From: Actinomycetota bacterium
Lineage (GTDB): Bacteria; Actinomycetota; Humimicrobiia; Humimicrobiales; Humimicrobiaceae
NCBI GenBank assembly: GCA_016932375.1
Contig: JAFGDA010000220.1
Coordinates: forward strand, 1 to 11,054
DNA: 11,054 bases
Direction of reading: 5' to 3'
A program made the position numbers and the translations under genes. The notes under the pieces are model-generated. The model saw nothing but the letters and a program-made list of their open reading frames with translations, was not told the origin of the DNA and did no database searches. Of the stretch, positions 1 to 7,261 are shown piece after piece. Every line of letters begins with the position of its first letter. The first letter of the stretch is position 1.

Positions 1-2
1 AT

Positions 3-68
3 GAGTACATAGATAATTATTATGACGAATACTGTAGATATAAGGACAAGGTATTTGGTAATGAATAA
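3..68 (+). other. possible 3' end of a gene entering from the left
   Basis: Frame 3 is open from the window edge to a TAA at 66-68 and encodes 21 residues rich in Tyr, Asp, Glu and Lys. The same frame continues after the stop as LPGIAKEEL to a second TAA at 96-98, and that stretch also looks like protein. This could be the C-terminus of a gene or a decaying tail with an in-frame stop. Only about 90 nt are visible, so no family can be named. It would be convergent with the ATPase gene. Confidence 0.2.
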
Positions 69-99
69 TTACCGGGTATAGCTAAGGAAGAACTGTAAT

Positions 100-117
100 T
101 ATAATTTCGAAATTATA
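100..117. repeat. 18-bp perfect AT-rich palindrome
   Basis: TATAATTTCGAAATTATA reads the same on both strands. It lies between the plus-strand stop codons (66-98) and the end of the minus-strand ATPase gene. It has no GC-rich stem and no clear T-tract, so it is a weak candidate for a bidirectional terminator or a protein-binding site. Confidence 0.35.
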
Positions 118-132
118 TGGCACTTACCTGCT

Positions 133-2886
133 TTAATCCCTGCTGCGCCCGGCAGCGGCCTCCGTTTTCCTCTTTATAAACTTGAATATCTCCATAACTA
201 TAATAATGCTGAAGGCAAGGGCTGCAAGCAGCCCCCATTCCCCTATGGATACTGGAGACACTCCAAGGAGATTCTGCATAACAGGTATGTACATCGACCC
301 TATATGAAGCCCCTGGGCCAAAATAACTCCCCCCACAAGCAGATAATTCCTGCTTACCGGGATCCTGAATGCCGAGGTCCTTTCAGACCTGCAATTGAAA
401 AGATGGAAATTCTGGAGAAGCACCATCAGGAGAAGGAGGAGGTTCCTTGCTTCGCTTAGCTCCCTGCCGCTATTTGAAAGATAATACCAGGCCCCGATAG
501 TCAATACACCCATAAAAAGGCCGGATACTGCCACCTGCTGGAACATCAACCTGTTGAATATCCCTTCCGAAGGTTTGCGCGGAGGCCTTTCCATCGCCCC
601 GGGTTCCCCTTTTTCAAACGCCAGGGCAACATCCTGTATCCCGTTTGTTACAAGGTTCAGCCATAAGAGCTGTACCGCCACCAGGGCAATAGGCAGCCCG
701 GCAAGAAGCGCAACTATGAACAGTATAACTTCGGTAACCCCTGTTGAGATTAAAAGATAAGTAACCTTGCGGATATTGTCATATGCGAACCTGCCTTCTT
801 CTATTCCCGAAACAATCGAAGAGAAACTGTCATCGGTTATGATAATGGAGGCGGTATCCTTTGTTACATCGGTGCCGCTCCCCATTGCAACCCCGATATC
901 CGCTTTTTTAAGGGCAGGCGTGTCGTTTACTCCGTCCCCTGTCACTGCAACAAAATTCCCAAACTTCTGGAATGCTTCAACTATCCTGAGCTTCTGGAGC
1001 GGGGCTATCCTTGCAAACACCTTCTTAAGCCTTATTTTATTTTCAAATTCTTCATCTTTATTTTCATTTTCCTCGTTTCCCGTGGAATATTTTTCAAGTT
1101 CAGCTCCGGTTATGACCTCTTCTTTTCCAGAAGCTATATCAAGCTCCCTTGCTATTGTAAGGGCCGTTTCAGGATTATCCCCTGTGACCATGATGACCTT
1201 TACTCCCGCTTTCCTCGATTTATCTATGGCGTCTGCAACATCGGGCCTCAGCGGGTCAATAAATCCGGCAATCCCGAGGAAATCCATACCAGCCAGGTCG
1301 TCTTTCTTAAGATTATCGTAATTTTCCATCTTCTTTATCCTGCCTTCCGCAAAGGCTATTACCCTGTAGCCTTCCGCTGCGAGCATGCCGGCACTTCTTT
1401 CCAGCTCCCCTGCATCGATATCTTCCCGCCTTCCGCCCTCTATAATTTTTCTGCACATCGGTATTATCACTTCGGGCGCTCCCTTTGAGGCAATCCTGTA
1501 AGAATTTTTCTCCCTGTAAATCCTGGCAGAAAACTTATTTTCAGATTCAAAAGGTATCTCTCCAAGGATTTCCGCGGTTTTCCTGATTTCTGCAGGATCC
1601 AGCCCGGTTTTATATACAAGGGCAAGGAATGCTATATCTACAGGATTTCCGCTGTACTCCCATGAATCTTCTGTCCCGGTGAGTTCCGCTTCATTGTCTA
1701 TGGTTATGGCTCTTGCTATTCTCTCGAGGTGTTCTTTATCTTTCCCCGGGATCTTTTTCCCTTCTTCATCCAGTATTTCCCCGGTCCCGTCATAACCCTG
1801 TCCGGTAACTTCAAACCTTCTGCCCGAACCTGTAATGATTATTCTTGCGGTCTGCTTATTTACGGTAAGAGTGCCTGTCTTATCACTGGCTATAAGCGTA
1901 CAGCTCCCGAGGCTTTCAACTGCAGCAAGCCTCCTGATTATGACATTCCGCATGGCCATCCTGTTTGAACTTATGGACAGCGCCACTGTTACAGCCACCG
2001 GCAGGCCTTCGGGAATCGCTGAAACCGCAAGGGCCACTGCAAGAAGGAATACTTCGAGGTAACCATATCCCTCTGATATTGCTATTACTGCAAGGATCAC
2101 AGCACCGCCAAGGACAAACAGCCCTATTTGTTTTGCAAACTTATCCATTCTTACAAGCAGGGGAGGTTTTGTACCATACTCTGATTGCACCTTCTCCGCT
2201 ATCTTTCCAATTTCTGTCTCTAGCCCGGTCTTTACCGCAATTCCCATTGCACGGCCCGTTGTCACCCTTGTGCCTGCAAAAACCATATTTTCACAATCGC
2301 TTAAAGGTTTTAATTCGTCTTCCTTTCTAATGGATTTCCCTACCGGGGCAGATTCCCCTGTCAGCAAAGACTCATCTATTGAGAGGTTTTTTGCCTGGAT
2401 AAGCCGGATATCTGCAGGCACTTTATCACCTGACCTGAGCATGATTATATCTCCCGGTACAATGGCGGCGGCATCCAGGACCTTCTCCCTGCCATCCCTT
2501 ATGACCCTTGCATAAACATGCAAATAATCCTGGAGCATTTCAGCGCTTTTTTCTGCCCTCCATTCCTGGTAGGTCCCGAGCCCGGTGTTAAGAGCGATAA
2601 TGATAAATACGAAGATGGAATCCTTTATTTCCCCGATTGCCGCCGATACCGCCCCGGCTACAATAAGAATATATATAAGGGGGCTCTTTAACTGGCTTAA
2701 AATTATTTTCCATATATTTACAGTCTTCCTGCCCGGAAGCTCGTTTTTACCGTATTCCTCCAGCCTTTTTCCAGCCTCAGCGGTATCAAGCCCATCCCTT
2801 GAAGTTTTAAGCCGGTTTAATGACTCTTCAACTGTCAGTATCCTGCAATCAAGAGGTTTTTTGTTTTTTTTATCATTACCGCCCAA
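133..2886 (-). CDS. cation-transporting P-type ATPase (P2 class)
   Basis: ATP-driven cation pump of the inner membrane, in the class of SERCA/PMCA-type Ca2+ pumps and related Na+/K+ pumps. Visible in order: N-terminal cation-ATPase domain (about 11-80), actuator loop with TGES (176-179), M4 with IPEGLP (291-296), phosphorylation site DKTGT (335-339), nucleotide-binding KGAPE (468-472), DPLRP (544-548), TGD (568-570), hinge TGDGVND (649-655), then M5-M10 (about 708-904). The length of 917 aa is normal. By my alignment with SERCA, E309 (E293), N796 (N744), T799 (T747) and E771 (E719) are kept, but N768 is Gly716, D800 is Asn748 and E908 is Gln825. The ion may therefore not be Ca2+. An acidic, Asn-rich insert lies at about 602-616. 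The start is TTG at 2886 with an AGGA element about 10 nt upstream; no ATG is available in frame nearby. It is divergent from the archaemetzincin gene. Confidence 0.93.
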   Translation of the reverse strand: MGGNDKKNKKPLDCRILTVEESLNRLKTSRDGLDTAEAGKRLEEYGKNELPGRKTVNIWKIILSQLKSPLIYILIVAGAVSAAIGEIKDSIFVFIIIALNTGLGTYQEWRAEKSAEMLQDYLHVYARVIRDGREKVLDAAAIVPGDIIMLRSGDKVPADIRLIQAKNLSIDESLLTGESAPVGKSIRKEDELKPLSDCENMVFAGTRVTTGRAMGIAVKTGLETEIGKIAEKVQSEYGTKPPLLVRMDKFAKQIGLFVLGGAVILAVIAISEGYGYLEVFLLAVALAVSAIPEGLPVAVTVALSISSNRMAMRNVIIRRLAAVESLGSCTLIASDKTGTLTVNKQTARIIITGSGRRFEVTGQGYDGTGEILDEEGKKIPGKDKEHLERIARAITIDNEAELTGTEDSWEYSGNPVDIAFLALVYKTGLDPAEIRKTAEILGEIPFESENKFSARIYREKNSYRIASKGAPEVIIPMCRKIIEGGRREDIDAGELERSAGMLAAEGYRVIAFAEGRIKKMENYDNLKKDDLAGMDFLGIAGFIDPLRPDVADAIDKSRKAGVKVIMVTGDNPETALTIARELDIASGKEEVITGAELEKYSTGNEENENKDEEFENKIRLKKVFARIAPLQKLRIVEAFQKFGNFVAVTGDGVNDTPALKKADIGVAMGSGTDVTKDTASIIITDDSFSSIVSGIEEGRFAYDNIRKVTYLLISTGVTEVILFIVALLAGLPIALVAVQLLWLNLVTNGIQDVALAFEKGEPGAMERPPRKPSEGIFNRLMFQQVAVSGLFMGVLTIGAWYYLSNSGRELSEARNLLLLLMVLLQNFHLFNCRSERTSAFRIPVSRNYLLVGGVILAQGLHIGSMYIPVMQNLLGVSPVSIGEWGLLAALAFSIIIVMEIFKFIKRKTEAAAGRSRD

Positions 2887-2962
2887 CTGAATCTTTTCCT
2901 GCCATATTGTTAATATTTTACATCCGGGAATTTACCCTTTTATATTATTATCCAACATTATA

Positions 2963-2990
2963 CTTATAATTTCACCCTTTAAGCCGGCAA
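2963..2990 (-). promoter_or_regulatory. possible promoter of the ATPase gene
   Basis: On the minus strand, TTGCCG (complement of 2985-2990) and TATAAG (complement of 2963-2968) are separated by 16 nt. They match 4/6 and 5/6 of the sigma-70 hexamers and lie about 80 nt upstream of the TTG start. The region is AT-rich, so chance matches are likely. Confidence 0.25.
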
Positions 2991-3030
2991 CACCTTTCCA
3001 GATACTTTTTAAACAAAGAAATTCACATCA

Positions 3031-3058
3031 TTGAAAAATCAAAAAATAAGAGTATATT
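3031..3058 (+). promoter_or_regulatory. possible sigma-70 promoter of the archaemetzincin gene
   Basis: TTGAAA (3031-3036) and TATATT (3053-3058) are separated by 16 nt. Each hexamer matches the consensus at 5 of 6 positions. The predicted leader to the ATG at 3136 is about 70 nt. This is the best-scoring plus-strand pair in the divergent intergenic region. Confidence 0.4.
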
Positions 3059-3135
3059 AAAAAATTGTGTATGCCTGGTTTAAATTTCCTGTTATATGGC
3101 TGCAATTTTAGCCAATATGAAATCTATAAATATTT

Positions 3136-3729
3136 ATGGAAGAAAACCTTAACATATTTGCCCTGAACGGCATTGACAGGAAAATCCTTAAATTCCTGCA
3201 GAAAAACCTTTCCGGTATCTTCAATACAAAGACCAGGATATTAAAAAGCATAATCATTCCCCTTTCATTTTACAACTCGGTCAAAAAGCAGTATGACGGG
3301 CATAAAATATTCAAATATTTTATAGATAACCTTACGCTTGGAAATGCAAAAGACATCAATATTGCCATTTTTAACAGGGATATCTTCATTTCCCATCTTA
3401 ATTTTATATTTGGCCTCGGCACCGCTTTCCCGAAGGCATGCCTTGTTTCCATAATCAGGCTCCACCCCCATTTCAACCTTGAATACTTCCAGAGGCAGCT
3501 TGAAAGGAGAAAACATGGAAAATTCCCGCTTTTTGTTAAAAAGCTTGACAGGGCTGAAAGCGCACTGTTCCATGAAAGGATACTTAAGGAGGTAATCCAC
3601 GAGATAGGTCATGCCCTTGGCCTTCACCACTGCAGCAACCGCAGGTGTGTAATGTCCTTTTCAAATTCCCTCGAGGATACAGATTATAAGGGTAAGGAAT
3701 TTTGCTCTATATGCAGAAACTCCATCTAA
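3136..3729 (+). CDS. amzA: archaemetzincin family zinc metalloprotease
   Basis: Predicted soluble zinc-dependent aminopeptidase/protease of the archaemetzincin family (peptidase M54). The metzincin zinc site HExxHxxGxxH is complete: H155, E156, H159, G162, H165. It is followed directly by the family's cysteine pattern (C166, C171, then C190 and C193, which bind a structural zinc) and by the Met-turn M173 in CVMSFSNS. The 197-residue length is typical, and no signal peptide is present, so it should be cytoplasmic. The ATG at 3136 is chosen because the protein aligns with the family from its first residues, although no Shine-Dalgarno sequence is visible before it. The gene stands alone between a divergent cation pump and a convergent symporter, so context gives no substrate. 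The family is common in archaea and patchy in bacteria; horizontal transfer is possible but not shown. Confidence 0.92.
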   Translation: MEENLNIFALNGIDRKILKFLQKNLSGIFNTKTRILKSIIIPLSFYNSVKKQYDGHKIFKYFIDNLTLGNAKDINIAIFNRDIFISHLNFIFGLGTAFPKACLVSIIRLHPHFNLEYFQRQLERRKHGKFPLFVKKLDRAESALFHERILKEVIHEIGHALGLHHCSNRRCVMSFSNSLEDTDYKGKEFCSICRNSI

Positions 3730-3758
3730 TTGTAAATAATCCTTCAGTGTTTAAGTGT

Positions 3759-3786
3759 TTCCCCGGTAACCAGGAATTCTTTTTTT
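3759..3786 (+). terminator. possible terminator after the archaemetzincin gene
   Basis: An imperfect hairpin (TTCC...GGAA outer stem, GG/CC inner pairs around TAA, with an asymmetric internal loop) is followed by TTCTTTTTTT. It lies 30 nt past the stop codon. The stem is short, so confidence is moderate. Confidence 0.4.
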
Positions 3787-3846
3787 ACCTCTATAGACCT
3801 CGGGTGTAAAAATTCAGCGGGTCAGGGGCTTAAGGAATGTTGCATA

Positions 3847-5259
3847 TCAGGAACGTAAAGCAGTATCAGGATTACCCCCCGTTTTCATCCTCCTGCTTCT
3901 AATCATCAGGTAGATAAGTATTGCCGCAAGGTAAAGGCTGAATATTATAAGTGAGTAAACATATAAAAGCGGATTCTGCGAAGTATGGCCCTTAATCGCA
4001 AGCCCCATAATGAACATTAAAGGCACGCCAAGGGGCAGCGCTACCGCGCCCCCCAGTACGAGGTTTTCCGGGACATTCGATTCAGAATCAGGGTCTATTT
4101 CCCTGAGCAGCGCCATGCTGGTTGTAACTGTCCCGGTGAACTGCCCGTACAACCCGACTATATGCTCTATTATATAATTGTCATAGATCCTGCGGCACAG
4201 GTAAACAGTGTAAACAAGTGTAAATATACCACCTGCGGTGGTTATTATAACGATAGGTATCCAGTTTTCCTTCAGTGTCGCCATTGAAAGGGCGGCAATT
4301 GCGGCCACTATCATGAAGTCGAATGAACCTGCAGATATCCTCTGCAGTATGTAATTGTCAGGGTACTTTATGCGAAGCCAGTTTTTGCGCTTCAACCCGT
4401 TTAATATTACCCTTGTCAGTATTGCAAATATGGTTGCCACCACGAAGTGGAACCCCCATAGGAGGTCGGAAACGATGGCCCCGTATTCCCCGAGGGGAGC
4501 AAGCGCAAGTGAAACTCCCCTGAGCGTAAGGTAGGTTATAAGGTACACTGTACCAATTAAAGCGACCTGCACAGAGATGCTATCCAGTACCATAGTTTTT
4601 GGGATATTTTCGGTATGCTTTTCCTCGAGGTCATTCATTTTAAGCTGGATAACCTTTTTCCTGTCTTCCAGCCCCCATTGTTTCTTTTTCCTGACCAGGA
4701 TATTCAGCAGGGGTATCCCGAAAATGATTGCCCACAGGAAACCTATCGTTGCGATAAAGAGCCCTATATTGCCCCCATCAAGGAGACCGTATTCTTCCCA
4801 TGTAGTTCCAATGGAATATGCCTGGCCGGGACCCTGGGCAAACCCGAGGGGCAGCAATAACCCGAATGGGGGGAAAAGCCGCGGAAGGAATGTATATGCC
4901 ATAACAAGGGATAAAATAAAACCAATTATTCCCTGGGTAAGATAAGAAGTCATTATTGCAAGACCCGTATTTACATTATCCCTTCGGTGATTGACAGGAA
5001 CCGAGGGCCTTTCTTTTAAGGCAACTGATATGAAACCCACCGCCATAAGGTGATATATGATGTTTCCCAGCGTGTCGATGTCCAGCTGTATCCATCCCAA
5101 TACTTCCGAGCCAAGGATGAGGCCGATAAATCCCCCTATTATGGATGTGGGGATAAGGAACCTTTGAAGAAATCCAATTTTCCGTTTCAGCACTATTGCA
5201 ACAACCAGGAAAAGTGATAAAAAGATAAATTCCTTAACGGGGACCCATATTTCTTCCAT
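3847..5259 (-). CDS. GltS-like sodium:glutamate/carboxylate symporter (ESS family)
   Basis: Multi-pass inner-membrane carrier of the ESS family, whose characterised member GltS takes up glutamate with Na+. The protein has about 11-12 hydrophobic segments in two related halves. Each half carries a glycine-rich re-entrant-type motif: GFAQGPGQAYSIG (139-151) and the stretch at 371-390 ending in MALLREIDP. A charged loop at 190-222 (KKKQ...EEKH) separates the halves. At 470 aa it is longer than E. coli GltS (about 400 aa). The substrate is not determined; ESS relatives with the ALLREIDP motif are usually annotated only by homology. The start ATG at 5259 has GAAAGG about 9 nt upstream. It is divergent from the plsY-like gene and convergent with the archaemetzincin gene, so it is probably monocistronic. 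Confidence 0.88.
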   Translation of the reverse strand: MEEIWVPVKEFIFLSLFLVVAIVLKRKIGFLQRFLIPTSIIGGFIGLILGSEVLGWIQLDIDTLGNIIYHLMAVGFISVALKERPSVPVNHRRDNVNTGLAIMTSYLTQGIIGFILSLVMAYTFLPRLFPPFGLLLPLGFAQGPGQAYSIGTTWEEYGLLDGGNIGLFIATIGFLWAIIFGIPLLNILVRKKKQWGLEDRKKVIQLKMNDLEEKHTENIPKTMVLDSISVQVALIGTVYLITYLTLRGVSLALAPLGEYGAIVSDLLWGFHFVVATIFAILTRVILNGLKRKNWLRIKYPDNYILQRISAGSFDFMIVAAIAALSMATLKENWIPIVIITTAGGIFTLVYTVYLCRRIYDNYIIEHIVGLYGQFTGTVTTSMALLREIDPDSESNVPENLVLGGAVALPLGVPLMFIMGLAIKGHTSQNPLLYVYSLIIFSLYLAAILIYLMIRSRRMKTGGNPDTALRS

Positions 5260-5396
5260 AAGAATTTGCCTTTCAGGTAGAGGTATGGTGACTTAGAGTG
5301 GGAGACGTGAATGGAGCTTTTTTTGTTTCAATTGTTATATAAACCGGTATTATGATTGTTTCTTCCATATACTCCTATTATATAATCCGTCATTAG

Positions 5397-5405
5397 TGGT
5401 ATAAT
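5397..5405 (+). promoter_or_regulatory. extended -10 element upstream of the plsY-like gene
   Basis: TGGTATAAT is a perfect extended -10 (TGnTATAAT). The expected -35 position has no good match, which extended -10 promoters tolerate. Transcription would start near 5412, giving a leader of about 50 nt to the proposed start. A second TATAAT occurs at 5381-5386. Confidence 0.35.
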
Positions 5406-5461
5406 CAAAATAATTGTCAGGATAATATCACACTTGTATTAGATTATATAAAGGATTACCC

Positions 5462-6094
5462 ATAATAGATACCATATATTTTAAAATATTTTTCGTTATT
5501 GCAAGTTATCTCCTGGGTTCTGTACTGTTTGCCTACATAATGGCCGCGATATACGGAAGAAAAGGTGATAAAAAAGATTTAAGCAGGATCGACAGGCCGG
5601 GTACCGCTGGCGCCGGAAGGCAGTATGGGATAAAAGCCGGTCTCCCAACCCTGATTTTCGATGTGGGCAAGGGGGCTGCCGTTCCCCTTATAGGCAGGGC
5701 CATTGGCCTTGACCCTGTCACCATTGCATTTGCATGCGTTGCAGTACTGGTGGGCCATAACTGGCCTATCTGGTTCAGGTTCAGGGGAGGAGGCGGCCTT
5801 GCCACCGGGATGGGTATTGCCGGCGTGCTTGCACCGGTACCATTTTTTATAACCCTGGGGATTGCGCTTACTGTTGCATTTTCCTATAAATATACACTGG
5901 GTAAAAGACACAGGGTAAACCCTAATGTGGTCGGCGGGGCCTTAGGATCCTTTCTTATGCCCATATTTGCCTATATATTTGACAGGCCTGCAGTCACTGT
6001 CTTTTTATTCATAGCGATTTTCCTTATTATCCTAACCAAGGGGCTGGTCCTTCACTTCATGTACAGGAATGTTGCCACTGCCAACCGCTTCTGA
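5462..6094 (+). CDS. plsY: PlsY-family glycerol-3-phosphate acyltransferase, non-ATG start
   Basis: Integral membrane enzyme that transfers an acyl group from acyl-phosphate to glycerol-3-phosphate, the first step of phospholipid synthesis. Numbered from 5462: first helix with the family motif YLLGSVLFAY (15-24), a loop RPGTAGAG (45-52) in place of the usual GSGNxGATN, DVGKG (67-71), GHNWP (98-102), and FRGGGGLAT (107-115) in place of FKGGKGxAT. The C-terminal motif usually written RHxxNIxRL is not evident, so this is a divergent member. The first ATG (5540) would remove the first helix. The frame is open from 5426, but between there and 5540 it has no ATG, GTG or TTG. AAAGGA (5450-5455) is ideally spaced from ATA codons at 5462 and 5465, which are the best start candidates. 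A sequencing error or mutation of an ATG is the alternative. Confidence 0.78.
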   Translation: MIDTIYFKIFFVIASYLLGSVLFAYIMAAIYGRKGDKKDLSRIDRPGTAGAGRQYGIKAGLPTLIFDVGKGAAVPLIGRAIGLDPVTIAFACVAVLVGHNWPIWFRFRGGGGLATGMGIAGVLAPVPFFITLGIALTVAFSYKYTLGKRHRVNPNVVGGALGSFLMPIFAYIFDRPAVTVFLFIAIFLIILTKGLVLHFMYRNVATANRF

Positions 6095-6112
6095 TAAACC
6101 TGTGCATATTAT

Positions 6113-6149
6113 AAATCATAAGGTCAAAGTTCCTATTACCTTATAATTT
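6113..6149. terminator. inverted repeat between convergent genes
   Basis: AAATCATAAGGT (6113-6124) pairs with ACCTTATAATTT (6138-6149) with one mismatch across a 13-nt loop. It lies just after the plsY-like gene and before the end of the phosphotransacetylase remnant. No strong T-run follows on either strand, so the role as a bidirectional terminator is tentative. Confidence 0.35.
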
Positions 6150-6251
6150 AACCATGGAAATATTTTTAGAAGTTTTAACTGCCGGACAACAAAAAATTCT
6201 GGAATCTTAATTTTCAGTTATTAAAACATCATAACAGGCAGAAACAAGTCA

Positions 6252-6887
6252 TTAAGTTAATGCTTTTGTATCGCTATCTACAGGAAAGATTTCCATTCCT
6301 TTTATCTGCATGAGGGTAATGGCTGTCATAGCAAGTATCTCTACCGGAATACATCCCCTGGAAAGGTCATTAAGCGGCATGGGAGAGCCCTGGATTACTG
6401 AACCATAATACTTGGCTTTGGCCAGTCTATGCACCGCCTTTATACAGATATTGGTGGAATCAAGATTTGGAAAGATAAGTACATTGGCACTTCCTGCCAC
6501 TTCACTATCCCCACCCTTGGCTTCTGCCACTTCTGGTACTACGGCAGCATCAAATTGAAGTTCTCCGTCTATTTTCATATCAGGTTCTATCTTTTTCACT
6601 TTTTCTATTACCCTGTTTATCTGATCTATTTTCTCTCCTATAGCGCTGCCTTTCGTTGAATATGACAGCATAGCGACCTTTGGTTCACTGCTGAACAGGG
6701 CTTTTGCGGTCTGGTAGGAAAAAAGTACTATGTCAATCATCTGGGCTTCATCAGGATCCGGGATCACTGCAGTATCTGCAAACAAAAACTGGCCATCCAG
6801 GCCAAAGGGGCAGTCTGGTACTATCTCTACAGCAGCTCCAGAAAGATATCTTTTAGGGTTACCGGTACCTATTACCAGGAAAAAGAT
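6252..6887 (-). pseudogene. 5'-truncated phosphate acetyl/butyryltransferase
   Basis: C-terminal portion of a phosphotransacetylase (PTA/PTB family), which interconverts acyl-CoA and acyl-phosphate. The open frame runs from a TAA at 6888-6890 to the stop at 6252 and encodes 211 residues; complete enzymes have about 330. Recognisable family blocks are VIGTGNPKRYLSGAA, CPFGLDGQFLFADTAVIPDP, YSTKGSA and PLNDLSRGCIPVE. An internal TTG at 6785 gives a shorter 177-residue frame, but homology clearly extends about 34 codons upstream of it. The N-terminal domain I, with substrate-binding arginines, is absent, and the sequence past the stop shows no family similarity in any frame I checked. In the DLSRGC block the position of the catalytic Asp of the Methanosarcina enzyme (Asp316) appears to be Glu. 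No Shine-Dalgarno or promoter is visible. Best read as a gene remnant; a diverged short protein is less likely. Confidence 0.75.
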
Positions 6888-6921
6888 TTATCGGCTTATA
6901 TATTAGATCACAAATTCATTC

Positions 6922-6950
6922 TTGACTTGATATTATACCAATTCTATAAT
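6922..6950 (+). promoter_or_regulatory. near-consensus sigma-70 promoter
   Basis: TTGACT (6922-6927) and TATAAT (6945-6950) are separated by exactly 17 nt, matching consensus at 11 of 12 hexamer positions. Transcription should start near 6957. It points to the 38-codon ORF at 6985 and the GyrI-like remnant beyond it. It is the strongest promoter seen in the window. Confidence 0.65.
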
Positions 6951-6966
6951 ACGAACATATGTTTGT
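6951..6966. promoter_or_regulatory. operator-like palindrome over the predicted start site
   Basis: ACGAACATATGTTTGT is palindromic at 14 of 16 positions, with a perfect AACATATGTT core (6954-6963). It begins right after the -10 hexamer and covers the expected transcription start, a typical place for a repressor operator. No regulator for it is identified in the window. Confidence 0.4.
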
Positions 6967-6984
6967 GTTATACGGGAGCAATAA

Positions 6985-7101
6985 ATGCCTGCAAACCAAA
7001 ACGGTTTTTCAAGTTCCCGGGCACTGGCAAGAGAGTTCAGGATATTTTTTAAAACCACGCTAAAAAAAATACAGGGAAAGCAAAATCCGCCACAAAAATA
7101 G
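6985..7101 (+). CDS. 38-residue basic small ORF behind a strong promoter
   Basis: ATG at 6985 is preceded by GGGAGC (6974-6979) at suitable spacing and by the promoter at 6922-6950. The ORF ends with TAG at 7099-7101. The predicted peptide starts MPANQNGFSSSRALAREF and ends KIQGKQNPPQK. It is basic, with a possible amphipathic central segment (RALAREFRIFFKTTLKKI). It has no signal peptide or recognised domain. It could be a genuine microprotein, a leader peptide, or the remnant of a longer gene, since neighbouring genes are decayed. The translation signals support it more than the peptide itself does. Confidence 0.35.
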   Translation: MPANQNGFSSSRALAREFRIFFKTTLKKIQGKQNPPQK

Positions 7102-7189
7102 CAAGAAAAAGAACGTTTATAAAATTGACTTTCATTATCATGATAACAGACAGCCGTATTTTTTTTATAATTCAACAGGAGGTATTAAC

Positions 7190-7261
7190 ATAAAAGTGGA
7201 AGTTAAAACATTTCCGGATACAACACTTGCCTATATCCGGCATGTAGGTTCCTTACAAAGA
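7190..7261 (+). pseudogene. 5' remnant of a GyrI-like effector-binding gene
   Basis: A strong AGGAGG (7177-7182) sits 7 nt before an ATA AAA GTG GAA frame. The frame encodes VEVKTFPDTTLAYIRHVGSLQ, less its last residue matching the N-terminal strand pattern of GyrI-like/AraC effector-binding proteins (typically MKVEIKELPEM.VAYIRHxGPYQ). A TAA follows at 7262-7264, and the same frame then reads SGKL before TAG and another TAA. Intact relatives have about 150 residues and bind small hydrophobic ligands or inhibit gyrase. Here both the start codon and everything past residue 24 are lost, so it should be nonfunctional. Use of GTG at 7196 as start would leave an even shorter product. Confidence 0.55.

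Noticed and set aside
767..1321. Plus-strand 184-codon ORF
   Set aside because: It is antisense to the well-supported ATPase gene and shows Ser/Phe-rich shadow composition with no ribosome site.
3265..3630. Minus-strand 121-codon ORF
   Set aside because: It lies wholly antisense to the archaemetzincin gene and has no recognisable motif.
7135..7146. TTATCATGATAA palindrome as a Fur-type operator
   Set aside because: Only 12 bp, with poor match to the full 19-bp Fur box and no promoter hexamers around it.
6933..7175. Minus-strand 80-codon ORF containing LASARELEKPFWFAG
   Set aside because: One short stretch looks enzyme-like, but no family pattern holds over its length. It has no ribosome site and overlaps the plus-strand promoter, small ORF and GyrI-like leader.
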